Below are positions 10,974 to 19,115 of a stretch of 64,000 bases of DNA, in pieces (within the stretch, counting starts at the first letter, position 1; every line of letters starts with the position of its first letter). Under the pieces are notes generated by a model. It was given only the letters and a program-made list of their open reading frames with translations. It did no database searches and was not told where the DNA came from. Source of the DNA: Roseisolibacter agri (GTDB taxonomy: Bacteria; Gemmatimonadota; Gemmatimonadetes; Gemmatimonadales; Gemmatimonadaceae). The stretch is taken from assembly GCF_030159095.1 (NCBI RefSeq), contig NZ_BRXS01000006.1, forward strand, positions 577,690 to 641,689. The letters are read 5' to 3'. Both the position numbers and the translations under genes were made by a program.

Positions 10974-11435
10974 TCAGGATTCGGAGGAAAGATCGCCGCC
11001 GCGCTCGGAAGCTGCGTGCGGCCGACCCGTGTCGTACACCGTGCCGCGGAAATGGGCCACGGCCTCGCCGCGCTGGTTGGTGACCTGCACCCGGTAGAAG
11101 CCCACGCGCCGGCCCGGCGTGTCCGGCTCGGCCACCGCGGTCAGCACGTCGCCCGGCCGCGCGGGCGCGGGATAGCCGATCGCGTTCTCGATGCTCATCG
11201 CGACCGTGCCGCGCGTGTTGCTGGCGAAGGCGAGCGCGCTGTCCGCGAAGGCGAAGGTGACGCCGCCGTGGCAGACGCCGAAGCCGTTCGCCATCTCGTC
11301 GCGCACGGTCATGCGGATGGTCGCGCGGTGCGGCGCGACCGCCAGCACCTCGACGCCGAGCCAGCGGCTGAACGCGTCCGCGGCCATCATGCCGGCCACG
11401 ACGCGCTCGGCCACCAGCTGCGGATCGCCGCTCAC
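10974..11435 (-). CDS. paaI: Hydroxyphenylacetyl-CoA thioesterase PaaI (153 aa)
   Basis: A hotdog-fold thioesterase of normal PaaI size. The active-site region is NGFGVCHGGVTFAFADSALA, with the HGG turn and downstream Asp. PaaI hydrolyses ring-hydroxylated phenylacetyl-CoA side products and restores free CoA. The start is a GTG at 11435 that overlaps the TGA stop of paaH by four bases (GTGA), which strongly supports this non-ATG start and translational coupling. The stop lies four bases before the paaJ start. Confidence 0.92.
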   Translation of the reverse strand: MSGDPQLVAERVVAGMMAADAFSRWLGVEVLAVAPHRATIRMTVRDEMANGFGVCHGGVTFAFADSALAFASNTRGTVAMSIENAIGYPAPARPGDVLTAVAEPDTPGRRVGFYRVQVTNQRGEAVAHFRGTVYDTGRPHAASERGGDLSSES

Positions 11436-12631
11436 GCGCGGAGGAGGCTGGCGCCGCTCGCCGCGCGCTCGCGCAGCAGCGGCGACACGCGGTAGCGGTC
11501 CTCCTGGTAGCGCTCGCGCAGCGCGTCGATCGTCGCCGCGACGCGCGCGAGGCCGAGCTGCTCGCCCCACGCGATGAGCCCGCGTGGATAGTTGACGCCC
11601 TTCGTCATCGCCAGCTCGACGTCGGCCGCGCTCGCGACGCCCCAGTGCACCGCGTCGAACGCCTCGTTCACCAGCATCGCGAGCACGCGCTCCAGCAGCC
11701 GGCCGCCGAGGACCTCGTCGCGCGCGGGCTCGGGCTTCGCGGCGCCGTCGCGGTGGTCGTAGAAGCCGTGGCCCGACTTCCGCCCCAGCCGCCCCGCCTC
11801 GACGAGCCGCTGCTGCGTGATCGACGGCCGGTAGCGCGGGTCGTGGAAGGTCTGCTCGTAGACCGAGCGCGTGACGGCGAAGTTCACGTCGTGGCCGATG
11901 AAGTCCATCAGCTCGAACGGCCCCATGCGGAAGCCGCCGAGCTCGCGCATCGCCCAGTCGATCGTCGCCGCGGAGGCCACGCCCTCGTCGAGCAACCGCA
12001 GCGACTCGCCGTAGTACGGGCGCGCGACCCGGTTGACGATGAAGCCCGGCGTGTCCGACGCCAGCACGGTGGTCTTCCCCCAGCCGTCCACGAGCGGCCG
12101 CACGGCCGCGACGACGTCGGGCGCGGTCGCGAGCGCGGGCACGATCTCCACCAGCGGCATCACGGGCGCCGGGTTGAAGAAGTGCACGCCGACGACGCGC
12201 CCGGGCCGCCGGCACCCGCCCGCGATCGACGCCACCGACAGCGACGACGTGTTGGTCGCCAGCACGCAGTCGTCCGCGACCACGCTCTCCAGCCGCTCGA
12301 AGGTGCCGCGCTTCACCGCGAGGTCCTCGACCACCGCCTCGATCACCAGCGCGCACCGACCGAACGCCGCGGCGAAGCCCTCGCGGTCGTCGACGCCGCG
12401 CACCACCGACAGGCGGCCGCGCGCCGACTCCGCCTCCTCGCCGGTCATGCGCCCCTTCTCGACCTCGCGCGCGAACGCCGCGCCGATGGCGGCGACGGCG
12501 CGGTCCACGGCCTCCGGACGCGCGTCCGCCAGCACGACGGCGTGGCCGTGGCGCAGCGCGACCTGCGCGATGCCGCCGCCCATGGCGCCGGCGCCGACGA
12601 CGCCGATGGTGCTGTTCTGGTCGAGCGTCAT
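11432..12631 (-). CDS. paaH: 3-hydroxyacyl-CoA dehydrogenase PaaH (399 aa)
   Basis: NAD-dependent oxidation of 3-hydroxyadipyl-CoA to 3-oxoadipyl-CoA. It has an N-terminal Rossmann motif (IGVVGAGAMGGGIAQVA), the helix ATNTSSLSV, the catalytic His-bearing VGVHFFNPAPVMPLVEI, and two C-terminal helical domains (DTPGFIVNRVARPYYGE, KGVNYPRGLIAWG). The ATG at 12631 puts the Rossmann motif right at the N-terminus, so longer upstream frames are unlikely. It heads the minus-strand run paaH-paaI-paaJ-paaY-paaZ. About 30-50 bases upstream the sequence GATACTT could be part of a promoter, but I cannot define it. Confidence 0.93.
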   Translation of the reverse strand: MTLDQNSTIGVVGAGAMGGGIAQVALRHGHAVVLADARPEAVDRAVAAIGAAFAREVEKGRMTGEEAESARGRLSVVRGVDDREGFAAAFGRCALVIEAVVEDLAVKRGTFERLESVVADDCVLATNTSSLSVASIAGGCRRPGRVVGVHFFNPAPVMPLVEIVPALATAPDVVAAVRPLVDGWGKTTVLASDTPGFIVNRVARPYYGESLRLLDEGVASAATIDWAMRELGGFRMGPFELMDFIGHDVNFAVTRSVYEQTFHDPRYRPSITQQRLVEAGRLGRKSGHGFYDHRDGAAKPEPARDEVLGGRLLERVLAMLVNEAFDAVHWGVASAADVELAMTKGVNYPRGLIAWGEQLGLARVAATIDALRERYQEDRYRVSPLLRERAASGASLLRA

Positions 12632-12730
12632 GACGTGGAGCGGAAGGTCACGAAGAGGGAGGCAGGCGAAGCCCGAAGTATCGCCGGTCGCCTCCCCTCC
12701 GGGCACCTCCCGGACGCCGGTCGGCCCCCG

Positions 12731-14161
12731 TCAGGGCGCGCGGATGCCCTCGATCGTCTGGCCGCCCTGCAGGAGCGTGACACGCGTGACCTTCCCGCCC
12801 TCGCGGGCGAAGCGCAGGCGGATCGCCGCGTCCAGCCCGACGCCGAAGGTGTCGTCGCCGATGTAGGTGAGCGGCATCGCGCCCTGCCCTTCGGGCTGCG
12901 CCACCAGCCGCGCGCCGTCCAGCTTCACCACGAGCGGCAGCGGCTTGCCGCCCGGGCCGGTCAGCACGTAGGCGCCGACGACGGCGTCGCGCAGCTCGGA
13001 CGGGAGCGCCACCTCCCGCGGTGCCGGAGGCGCGCTGCGCAGCGGCTCGCCGACGACGGCCGCCGCGAGGTTGCGCGCGAGCGCGCCCGGCCCGCTGCCG
13101 AGCGTGTTCGTGAACACCACCACGCGCAGCGAGTCGTTCGGGAGCCACATCTGCTGCGCGCTCCCGCCCGGGATGTCGCCGCCGTGCTGCACCATCGGGT
13201 GGCTGCCAAGCATCGCCGGCGCCAGCCCCCAGCCGTAGTTCGTGGGATTCCCGTTGGCGAGCGTGTCGGAGCGCGTCATGCGCGCGTACGTCTCGGGCGT
13301 GACGACGCGTCCGCCCGTCAGCGCGGTCTGCCAGCGCAGGAAGTCCGGCACCGACAGGCAGACGGCGCCCGCGGCGTACGGGCTCGTCATGCTGATCTTC
13401 TGCGCCGGCACGATGCCGGCTGGCGTACGATCGTAGACGGCCGAGTGCACCGGCGCCGCCGGCTCGTCGGGGCAGTACGTCGCGGTGCGCATCCCGAGCG
13501 GCCCGAAGAAGCGCGTGCGCAGGAGCTCCGGGTATGCGGTCCTGCTCACGCGCTCCAGCACCTGCCCGAGCAGGAAGTAGCCGGTGTTGTTGTAGCGGTA
13601 GCCGGTGCCCGGCGCGAAGTCGAAGGTATCGCGGGCGACGAAGGCGAGCAGCGAGTCGGCGGAGAACGGATCCGCCATGCGCTTCGCCCACGTGGGGTTC
13701 GCGGTGTAGCTGTGGATCCCCGACGTGTGGCCGAGCAGCTGGCGGATGGTGACGCGCCCCCACTGCGGATACTGCGGGAGGAAGCGGCCCAGCGTGTCGG
13801 TGAGCGCGATCTTGCCGTCCTGGATCAGCTGCAGGATAGCGGCGCTCGTGTACTGCTTCGTGATGGACCCGATGCGGTAGACGGTCGCGACCTCCGCCGA
13901 CCGTCGCGCGGCGCTGTCGGCCCAGCCGTAGCCGCGCAGCAGGAGCGTGTCCGACCCGCGCACGACGCCGACGGTGAGGCCCACGGTGCGGCCGTCGGCG
14001 CGGTAGGCGCGGACCAGCGAATCGAGCCGCGCGACGAGCGTGCCGCGGTCGGGGGCGGCCGTCTGCGCCACGAGCGGGCGGGCGACGGCGAGGAGCCCCA
14101 GCAGGGGCGCGAGGCGGCGGAGGCGGGAGGAGCGGCGCACGGGCGTGGGGCGGAGGGTCAC
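12731..14161 (-). CDS. Beta-lactamase-fold serine hydrolase, exported (476 aa)
   Basis: A class C beta-lactamase/DD-peptidase-like hydrolase. It has an SxxK motif (GSITK, Ser99-Lys102), a Tyr-x-Asn-type motif in GYRYNNTGYF, and an HGG motif (VQHGGDIPGG) in place of KTG. The C-terminal 100 residues (VGAYVLTGPGGKPLPL onward) form a small beta domain common in this family. With a GTG start at 14161, residues 10-33 form a signal peptide cut after LVA; the start is uncertain because no strong Shine-Dalgarno site is present. Likely periplasmic esterase or peptidase activity rather than antibiotic resistance, which is inference. It runs divergently from the GIY-YIG gene. Confidence 0.82.
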   Translation of the reverse strand: MTLRPTPVRRSSRLRRLAPLLGLLAVARPLVAQTAAPDRGTLVARLDSLVRAYRADGRTVGLTVGVVRGSDTLLLRGYGWADSAARRSAEVATVYRIGSITKQYTSAAILQLIQDGKIALTDTLGRFLPQYPQWGRVTIRQLLGHTSGIHSYTANPTWAKRMADPFSADSLLAFVARDTFDFAPGTGYRYNNTGYFLLGQVLERVSRTAYPELLRTRFFGPLGMRTATYCPDEPAAPVHSAVYDRTPAGIVPAQKISMTSPYAAGAVCLSVPDFLRWQTALTGGRVVTPETYARMTRSDTLANGNPTNYGWGLAPAMLGSHPMVQHGGDIPGGSAQQMWLPNDSLRVVVFTNTLGSGPGALARNLAAAVVGEPLRSAPPAPREVALPSELRDAVVGAYVLTGPGGKPLPLVVKLDGARLVAQPEGQGAMPLTYIGDDTFGVGLDAAIRLRFAREGGKVTRVTLLQGGQTIEGIRAP

Positions 14162-14250
14162 GGAGCGAAGCGCGAGCCGTGCCCTATGGTACGGTCCGGA
14201 CCCGCGCTGCGTCGAGACGGTGCGGGGCGGCAGAGAGACCGCCCACAGAT

Positions 14251-14280
14251 TGTCGTCCCGAGCGCAGCGAGGGACCCGGG
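14251..14280 (+). repeat. Left inverted repeat of the GIY-YIG element
   Basis: Contains the core CCCGAGCGCAGCGAGGG and matches the reverse complement of 14610-14639 at 27 of 30 positions. Each copy can fold into a small hairpin: GTCCC/GGGAC stem, tandem G-A mismatches, two more GC pairs and a GCA loop. It lies 33 bases before the GIY-YIG start codon. Confidence 0.8.
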
Positions 14281-14313
14281 CCGCGCCGCGGCGGGTCACG
14301 AGAGCCGACGACG

Positions 14314-14604
14314 ATGCCCTATTACGTGTACATCCTCGCGAGCCACTCGCGCGCGCTCTACACCGGCGTGACCAACGACCTGCGGAGACGCGTGTGGCAG
14401 CACCGGGTCGGCTTCTACGAGAGCCACACCAAGCGGTACCGCATCAACCGGCTCGTCCACTTCGAGACGACCGACTCCGCGCGCGCCGCGATCGCGCGCG
14501 AGAAGCAGATCAAGGCGTGGACACGGGAGAAGCGGATGGCGCTCGTCGAGCAGTGGAACGCGGGCTGGCTCGACCTCTCCGCCGGCTGGTACGGACCTCC
14601 GTGA
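14314..14604 (+). CDS. Small GIY-YIG nuclease domain protein (96 aa)
   Basis: A single-domain GIY-YIG (UvrC/URI-like) protein of the YhbQ/COG2827 type. The motif Tyr residues are in YYVYIL and ALYTGVT (Tyr16), the conserved Arg in NDLRRRVWQH (Arg24), and the metal-binding Glu is Glu63 in AREKQIKAW. All catalytic positions therefore look intact. The ATG at 14314 begins exactly at the domain. The gene is flanked on both sides by a near-identical inverted repeat at 14251-14280 and 14610-14639, the right copy starting five bases after the stop. No partner gene is adjacent on its strand. Members of this family are widespread but their biological role is poorly known; the flanking repeats suggest a compact mobile or REP-associated element (inference). 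Confidence 0.9.
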   Translation: MPYYVYILASHSRALYTGVTNDLRRRVWQHRVGFYESHTKRYRINRLVHFETTDSARAAIAREKQIKAWTREKRMALVEQWNAGWLDLSAGWYGPP

Positions 14605-14609
14605 CGCGC

Positions 14610-14639
14610 CCTGGGCCCCTCGCTGCGCTCGGGGCGACA
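14610..14639 (-). repeat. Right inverted repeat of the GIY-YIG element
   Basis: Reverse-complement partner of 14251-14280. Two of the three differences between the copies are a T-A pair in the left hairpin replaced by a C-G pair in the right hairpin, so the base pairing is preserved. It ends seven bases before the paaG stop codon. Confidence 0.8.
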
Positions 14640-14646
14640 GCTCGCG

Positions 14647-15438
14647 TCACCGTCCAGTGAACACCGGCTTCCGCTTCTCCACGAACGCCCGCACGCCTTC
14701 CGCGTAGTCCGCCGTGCGCCCCGCCTCGCGCTGCAGCCCCTCCTCGAACGCCAGCTGCTCGTCCAGCGTCGCCCCCAGCCCCGCGTTCAGCCCGCGCTTG
14801 ATCAGCCCGAGCCCGCGCGTCGGCATCGCGGCCAGCCGCCGCGCCAGTGCCGTCGCCGCCTCGTCCAGCTGCGCCGGCTCGACGACCTGATAGATCATCC
14901 CCCACTCCAGCGCCTGCCGCGCGGGCAGCTTCTCGCCCAGCATGGCCAGCTGCGTCGCGCGCGCCATTCCCACGAGGCGCGGCAGCACGAACGTCCCGCC
15001 GCTGTCCGGGATCAGCCCGATGTGGCAGAACGACTGGATGAAGCTCGCCGCCTCCGACGCGACGACGAAGTCGCACGCGAAGGCCAGGTTCGCGCCCGCG
15101 CCCGCGGCCACGCCGTTCACCGCCGCGACCACCGGCTTCTCGATCGTGCGCAGCGCGCGCACGACCGGGTTGTAGCACTCTCGCACGATGTCGCCGAGGT
15201 CGGGATCGGGCGCGCCCGCGGCGGGGAGCACCGCCGCGAGGTCCTGCCCCGCGCAGAACGCGCGGCCGGCGCCCGTGAGCAGCACCGCGCGCACCGCGTG
15301 GTCCGCGGCGGCCGCGGCCAGCGCGTCGCGCAGCTCGGCCGCCATCGCGGCGTTGAAGCTGTTCAGGACGTCCGGACGGTCGAGCGTGATGCGCGCGACG
15401 CCGTCGGCGGTCTCGGAGCGGACGTGCTGGGCAGCCAT
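14647..15438 (-). CDS. paaG: Enoyl-CoA hydratase/isomerase, probable 1,2-epoxyphenylacetyl-CoA isomerase PaaG (263 aa)
   Basis: A crotonase-fold enzyme. The oxyanion-hole motifs are GRAFCAGQDLAAV and AVNGVAAGAGANLAFACD, and the isomerase-type acid lies in FCHIGLIPDSGGTF, where the Asp is typical of PaaG rather than a Glu-Glu hydratase. The C-terminal RTADYAEGVRAFVEKRKPVF is also typical of PaaG. In the phenylacetate pathway it converts the ring epoxide to oxepin-CoA. It is transcribed alone on the minus strand, separated from the paaHIJYZ run by the serine hydrolase and the GIY-YIG element. The first ATG, at 15438, is used; no Shine-Dalgarno site is obvious. Confidence 0.9.
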   Translation of the reverse strand: MAAQHVRSETADGVARITLDRPDVLNSFNAAMAAELRDALAAAAADHAVRAVLLTGAGRAFCAGQDLAAVLPAAGAPDPDLGDIVRECYNPVVRALRTIEKPVVAAVNGVAAGAGANLAFACDFVVASEAASFIQSFCHIGLIPDSGGTFVLPRLVGMARATQLAMLGEKLPARQALEWGMIYQVVEPAQLDEAATALARRLAAMPTRGLGLIKRGLNAGLGATLDEQLAFEEGLQREAGRTADYAEGVRAFVEKRKPVFTGR

Positions 15439-15569
15439 GCCGGCGGGAGCGGAGAGGGAGGAACGCGAGGGCGGCGCGGCGGGTCCACCCCGACCGCGGG
15501 GAAAGCTATCATTCGACCGCGCGCCGGCGGCAGGTGGCAGCCCGCGCGCTCCCCGACCCGTCTCCGTTC

Positions 15570-17708
15570 ATGGCCGTCCGCACCCGAGAGTCCGCTCCCC
15601 GCCCGTCCACGACCGACGCGCTGTCCGCGCGCTTCGACTGGCGCCGCGTCGCGCACCACGTGCTCGCGTCGCGCGCGCTCGACGACGTAGAGGAGACGAC
15701 GAACCGCAACAAGGCGAGCGTCCCGCGCGAACACCTGGTGCTCTACCAGTTCTCGGCGCGCGGGCACGACATGGGGCAGGTGCTGCTCGGCAGCCTGATG
15801 GACCGGCCGCACGACGCCGCGGGCGCGTACTACCGCTCGCGGCCCCTCCTGCTCGCGCTCGGCCTCCCACTCGACGACGCGCTCGCGAGCCCGCTCGGCC
15901 GCTCGGGCGGCTTCAGCGACGGGCGCGACATCGGCGTCGTGTGCAACATGCCCACGCGCGGCGGCGCGGTCGTGCTGCCGATGGCGGGCGACGTCGGCGG
16001 GCAGTACACGCCCGTCGCCGGATGGGCGCAGGCGATCGGTTACCACCGCGACGTCCTCGGCGACGCGTCGTGGGCGGGGAGCATGGGCGTCGCGCTGGGC
16101 GGCGAGGCGAGCGTCGCGACCAACGGCTTCTGGTCGGCGCTGACGATGGCGACGACGCTCAGGCTCCCGATGCTCTTCTACGTCGAGGACAACGGGCTCG
16201 GGATCTCGGTGCGCAGCCACATGCAGACGCCGGGCGCCAACATCGCGGCCAACCTCGCGTCGTTCCGCGACCTGTTCCTGCGCGACGGAGACGGCACCGA
16301 GCCGGCGGAGGCCGCGCGCCTGCTCGCCGAGGGCGTCGATCACGTGCGCTCGGGCGCGGGGCCCGCGCTCGTGCGGCTCACCGTGCCGCGCCTCTCCAGC
16401 CACTCGGGCCCCGACAACCAGAAGGCCTATCGCGCGGCGGAGGACATCGCCGCGGACGAGGCGCGCGATCCGCTGCCGAAGCTGAAGCGCCACGTCATCG
16501 CGAGCGGCGCGCTGACGGAGTCCGACTGGAGCGCGCTCGAGGGCGAGGTGGCGCGCGACGTCGAGGCGGCGCTCGCGGCGGCGCGCGCGCGCCCCGTGTC
16601 GGACCCGGCGAAGGTGAAGCGCTTCGTCGTCGCGGAGGCGCTGCAGCCCGGCGACGCCGAGGCGATGGGCGGGATGAGCGACGCGGAGCGTGCGGCGCTC
16701 GGCGGCAGCGAGCAGGCGGTGGAGGATGGTCCCACCCTGCGCTTCGCCGAGGCCGTGCGCCGCACGCTCGCGCGCGAGCTCGAGGTCAATCCGAAGCTGC
16801 TCGCGTTCGGCGAGGACGTGGGCGTGAAGGGGGGCGTGCACCTCGTCACCGAGGGGCTGCAGAAGCGCTTCGGCGAGGCGCGCGTGTTCGACACGTCGCT
16901 CTCCGAGGAAGGCATCATCGGCCGCGCGGTCGGCATGGCGTACAGCGGGCTCGTGCCGGTCGCGGAGATCCAGTTCCGCAAGTACGCCGATCCCGCGACC
17001 GAGCAGCTGAACAACTGCGGCACCGTGCGCTGGCGCACCGCCAACCGCTTCGCGGCGCCCATCGTCGTGCGCATGCCGGGCGGCTTCGGCAAGGACGTCG
17101 GCGATCCGTGGCACTCGCTCTCCGACGAGGTGCGCTTCGCGCACTCGCTCGGCTGGCAGGTCGCCATCCCGTCGAACGCGGCCGACGCGGTGGGGCTGCT
17201 CCGCGCCGCGATGCGCAGCCCGAATCCGACGATCTTCTTCGAGCACCGCGCGCTGCTCATGACGAGCGATGGCAGCGCGCGCTATCCGGGCGACGACTAC
17301 GTGCTGCCGTTCGGCAAGGCGGCCGTGCTGCGCGAGGGCACGGAGGTCACGCTCGTCACGTGGGGTGCGCTCGTCCACCGCTGCCGCGAGGCGGCGGAGC
17401 GGCTTGGCGACGGCGTCGTCGAGCTGCTCGACCTGCGCACGGTGGCACCGTGGGACCGCGAGGCCGTGCTGGCGTCGGTGCGGAAGACGGGCCGCTGCCT
17501 GATCGTGCACGAGGACACGCAGACCGCCGGCTTCGGCGCCGAGATCGCGGGCGTGCTGGCGCAGCAGGCGTTCTGGTGGCTCGACGCGCCGGTCGAGCGC
17601 TACTGCGTGGACGACGTGCCGATGCCCTACCACCCCACGCTGCTCGACGCCGTGCTGCCGAGCGTGGACGGGGTCGTCGCGCGCGTCGAGGCGCTGCGCC
17701 GCGCGTGA
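15570..17708 (+). CDS. 2-oxoacid dehydrogenase E1 component, alpha and beta subunits fused (712 aa)
   Basis: The N-terminal half (to about 340) is the E1-alpha thiamine-diphosphate domain, including MGVALGGEASVATNGF and YVEDNGLGISV around the ThDP/Mg site. The C-terminal half (about 375-710) is the transketolase pyrimidine-binding plus C-terminal domains of E1-beta (AFGEDVGVKGGVHLVTEGL, AEIQFRKYADPATEQLNN, VTWGALVHRC). Such fusions decarboxylate branched-chain or related 2-oxoacids and pass the acyl group to an E2 lipoyl protein. No E2 or E3 gene is nearby, so it must share them with another locus. ATG at 15570 is preferred to a GTG at 15534. A TATCAT hexamer at 15507-15512 could be a -10 box. 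The stop overlaps the next gene by GTGA. Confidence 0.88.
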   Translation: MAVRTRESAPRPSTTDALSARFDWRRVAHHVLASRALDDVEETTNRNKASVPREHLVLYQFSARGHDMGQVLLGSLMDRPHDAAGAYYRSRPLLLALGLPLDDALASPLGRSGGFSDGRDIGVVCNMPTRGGAVVLPMAGDVGGQYTPVAGWAQAIGYHRDVLGDASWAGSMGVALGGEASVATNGFWSALTMATTLRLPMLFYVEDNGLGISVRSHMQTPGANIAANLASFRDLFLRDGDGTEPAEAARLLAEGVDHVRSGAGPALVRLTVPRLSSHSGPDNQKAYRAAEDIAADEARDPLPKLKRHVIASGALTESDWSALEGEVARDVEAALAAARARPVSDPAKVKRFVVAEALQPGDAEAMGGMSDAERAALGGSEQAVEDGPTLRFAEAVRRTLARELEVNPKLLAFGEDVGVKGGVHLVTEGLQKRFGEARVFDTSLSEEGIIGRAVGMAYSGLVPVAEIQFRKYADPATEQLNNCGTVRWRTANRFAAPIVVRMPGGFGKDVGDPWHSLSDEVRFAHSLGWQVAIPSNAADAVGLLRAAMRSPNPTIFFEHRALLMTSDGSARYPGDDYVLPFGKAAVLREGTEVTLVTWGALVHRCREAAERLGDGVVELLDLRTVAPWDREAVLASVRKTGRCLIVHEDTQTAGFGAEIAGVLAQQAFWWLDAPVERYCVDDVPMPYHPTLLDAVLPSVDGVVARVEALRRA

Positions 17709-18136
17709 CGGGGGGCGGGGCTCCCGGGGACGCGCGACGACGGCGCGCGTCGCTCCTGCTCCTCGCGACCGGCGCGCTCCTGGCCGGCTGCGCCAGGCGC
17801 GTTCCCGTCGACGGAGCGAGCGAGGGCACGGATGCGACGGCCGCCTCGCGCGGCGACTCCTTCACCGTCGTCGTCACCAACGGCGCGCCGGACATGGTCG
17901 ACGTCTTCGCGATCGGTGGCGGGATCACCGATCGGCTGGGCACCGTGAACGTCGGCACGCCGCAGACGTTCCGCGTATCGCTCGGGCAGTTCCCGCCCGG
18001 TGCAACCATCCAGCTCGTCGCGACGCCGCTCGGCGGCCGCGGGCGCGCGTCGTCGGGGCAGCTCACGCCGCGGCCGGGCGAGACGCTCGAGTTCAAGATC
18101 GGGTCGGGGCTCACCGGCAGCGTCATCGTCCGCTGA
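17705..18136 (+). CDS. Small putative lipoprotein of unknown function (143 aa)
   Basis: No family is recognised. It begins with a GTG that overlaps the stop of the E1 fusion by four bases, so the two are translationally coupled. The N-terminus has four arginines, a hydrophobic stretch (LLLLATGALLAGC) and a lipobox Cys29, so it should be a lipid-anchored envelope protein. The mature part, about 115 residues, is predicted beta-rich by eye (SFTVVVTNGAPDMVDVFAI, TFRVSLGQFPPGATIQLV) and could be a small Ig-like fold. It ends 18 bases before the convergent phhA stop. Confidence 0.75.
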   Translation: MTGGGAPGDARRRRASLLLLATGALLAGCARRVPVDGASEGTDATAASRGDSFTVVVTNGAPDMVDVFAIGGGITDRLGTVNVGTPQTFRVSLGQFPPGATIQLVATPLGGRGRASSGQLTPRPGETLEFKIGSGLTGSVIVR

Positions 18137-18154
18137 GCCCCGCACGACGCGCGG

Positions 18155-18925
18155 TCACGCGGCGCCGAGTCGCGCCTCCATCGTGCGCACGGCGTCCCAG
18201 AGCTGGTCGAACGACTCCAGCTCGAACAGCACGTCCTGCAGCCGGTCGATGACGTACGGCTGCGCGAGCACCGCGTCGAGATCGAACGGACGCCGGTCGC
18301 ACTCCGGGCCGAGCGCGTTCGCCGCGTCCGCGTGCGACGACACGAGGCCGCTGCCGTAGACGCGCGTCGCCCCGCCCTCGCGCACGAGCCCGAACTCGAC
18401 GGTGAACCAGAAGAGGCGCGCCACCTGCTCCACCTGCGCGTCGCCTTCCGCCAGCAGCCCGAGCACGCCGAAGCGCTGCAGGCTCGCCGCGAACACCGGG
18501 TCGGCGTGCAGCGGCACGTGGCCGAAGACGTCGTGGAAGATGTCCGGCTCGGGCAGGTAGTCGAGCTGCGCGCGCGGCCGCACGGTCACGGTCGTCGGGA
18601 AGCGGCGCTGCGCGAGGCTGGCGAAGAACGGCTTCGCGGGGAGGAAGCCGCCGACCGGCACCGCCGACCAGCCCGTGCGCCGCGCGAGGCGCGCGTTCAC
18701 GTCGCGGAGGTCGGGGACGCGATCCGGGCGCAAACCAACGGCGCCGATCCCCGAGAGCACCGCCTCGCACCCGGTGGTCGCGAGCGTCGCCATGCGGCGC
18801 GCGTAGAGCGTCGCCCACACGTCGTGCTCCTCGTCCGAGTACGCGTACGCCGGCGCGAAGGCGGGCGTGACCGGATGCGCGGCGAGCGCGTGCTTCGGAT
18901 GGACGAGAGCGGGGACGGCGGACAT
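18155..18925 (-). CDS. phhA: Phenylalanine 4-monooxygenase (256 aa)
   Basis: Hydroxylates phenylalanine to tyrosine with O2, Fe(II) and a pterin cofactor. The iron ligands are His131 and His136 in DIFHDVFGHVPL and Glu177 in FTVEFGLV, all present. YLPEPDIFHDVFGHVP is diagnostic of bacterial aromatic amino-acid hydroxylases. The length matches the catalytic-domain-only bacterial form, with no regulatory ACT domain. ATG at 18925 is preceded by GGAGG at ideal spacing. It feeds tyrosine toward the hppD-hmgA pair 13 kb away on the same strand. A pterin dehydratase (phhB) was not found. Confidence 0.95.
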   Translation of the reverse strand: MSAVPALVHPKHALAAHPVTPAFAPAYAYSDEEHDVWATLYARRMATLATTGCEAVLSGIGAVGLRPDRVPDLRDVNARLARRTGWSAVPVGGFLPAKPFFASLAQRRFPTTVTVRPRAQLDYLPEPDIFHDVFGHVPLHADPVFAASLQRFGVLGLLAEGDAQVEQVARLFWFTVEFGLVREGGATRVYGSGLVSSHADAANALGPECDRRPFDLDAVLAQPYVIDRLQDVLFELESFDQLWDAVRTMEARLGAA

Positions 18926-18943
18926 GCGACCTCCGTGGGGGCA

Positions 18944-18981
18944 AAAAAGAAAAGCGGCCCGTGGATTTCTCCACGGGCCGC
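18944..18981 (-). terminator. Rho-independent terminator on the minus strand
   Basis: A 12-bp perfect stem (18954-18965 with 18970-18981) closed by a four-base loop is followed on the minus strand by TTTTCTTTTTTGC. This is the most canonical intrinsic terminator in the window. It lies just upstream of phhA and so must end a transcript coming from 19000-19110, where a small gene is proposed. Confidence 0.88.
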
Positions 18982-19021
18982 TCGCGATCCGCGCAGTGTG
19001 CGCGGACGACGGGTTCGTCGG

Positions 19022-19108
19022 TCAGCCGCGCATACGCCAGCGGTCGCGGCCCGTGGGACGGGGCGCGTACGCATACGAATAGGCGTAATAGCGGCGGCGG
19101 ATCGACAT
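19022..19108 (-). CDS. Possible leaderless micro-gene, Arg/Tyr-rich peptide (28 aa)
   Basis: This short frame encodes a basic, Tyr-rich peptide beginning MSIRRRYYAYSYAYAPRP and ending RWRMRG. The case for it is context: a TTGTCA-17-TAGCAT promoter ends eight bases before the ATG and a strong terminator lies about 40 bases after the stop. Transcription starting at the usual distance would begin at or within two bases of the ATG, giving a leaderless mRNA of about 165 bases. An in-frame ATG at 19117 would give 31 residues but lies inside the -10 box. The transcript could instead be a non-coding RNA. No similarity is recognised. Confidence 0.45.
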   Translation of the reverse strand: MSIRRRYYAYSYAYAPRPTGRDRWRMRG

Positions 19109-19115
19109 GATCGGC

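Noticed and set aside
12731..14161. Antibiotic-resistance beta-lactamase
   Set aside because: The SxxK, Tyr and HGG motifs fit the broad serine-hydrolase family, but the KTG motif is replaced and there is no AmpR-like regulator, so a resistance role is not supported.
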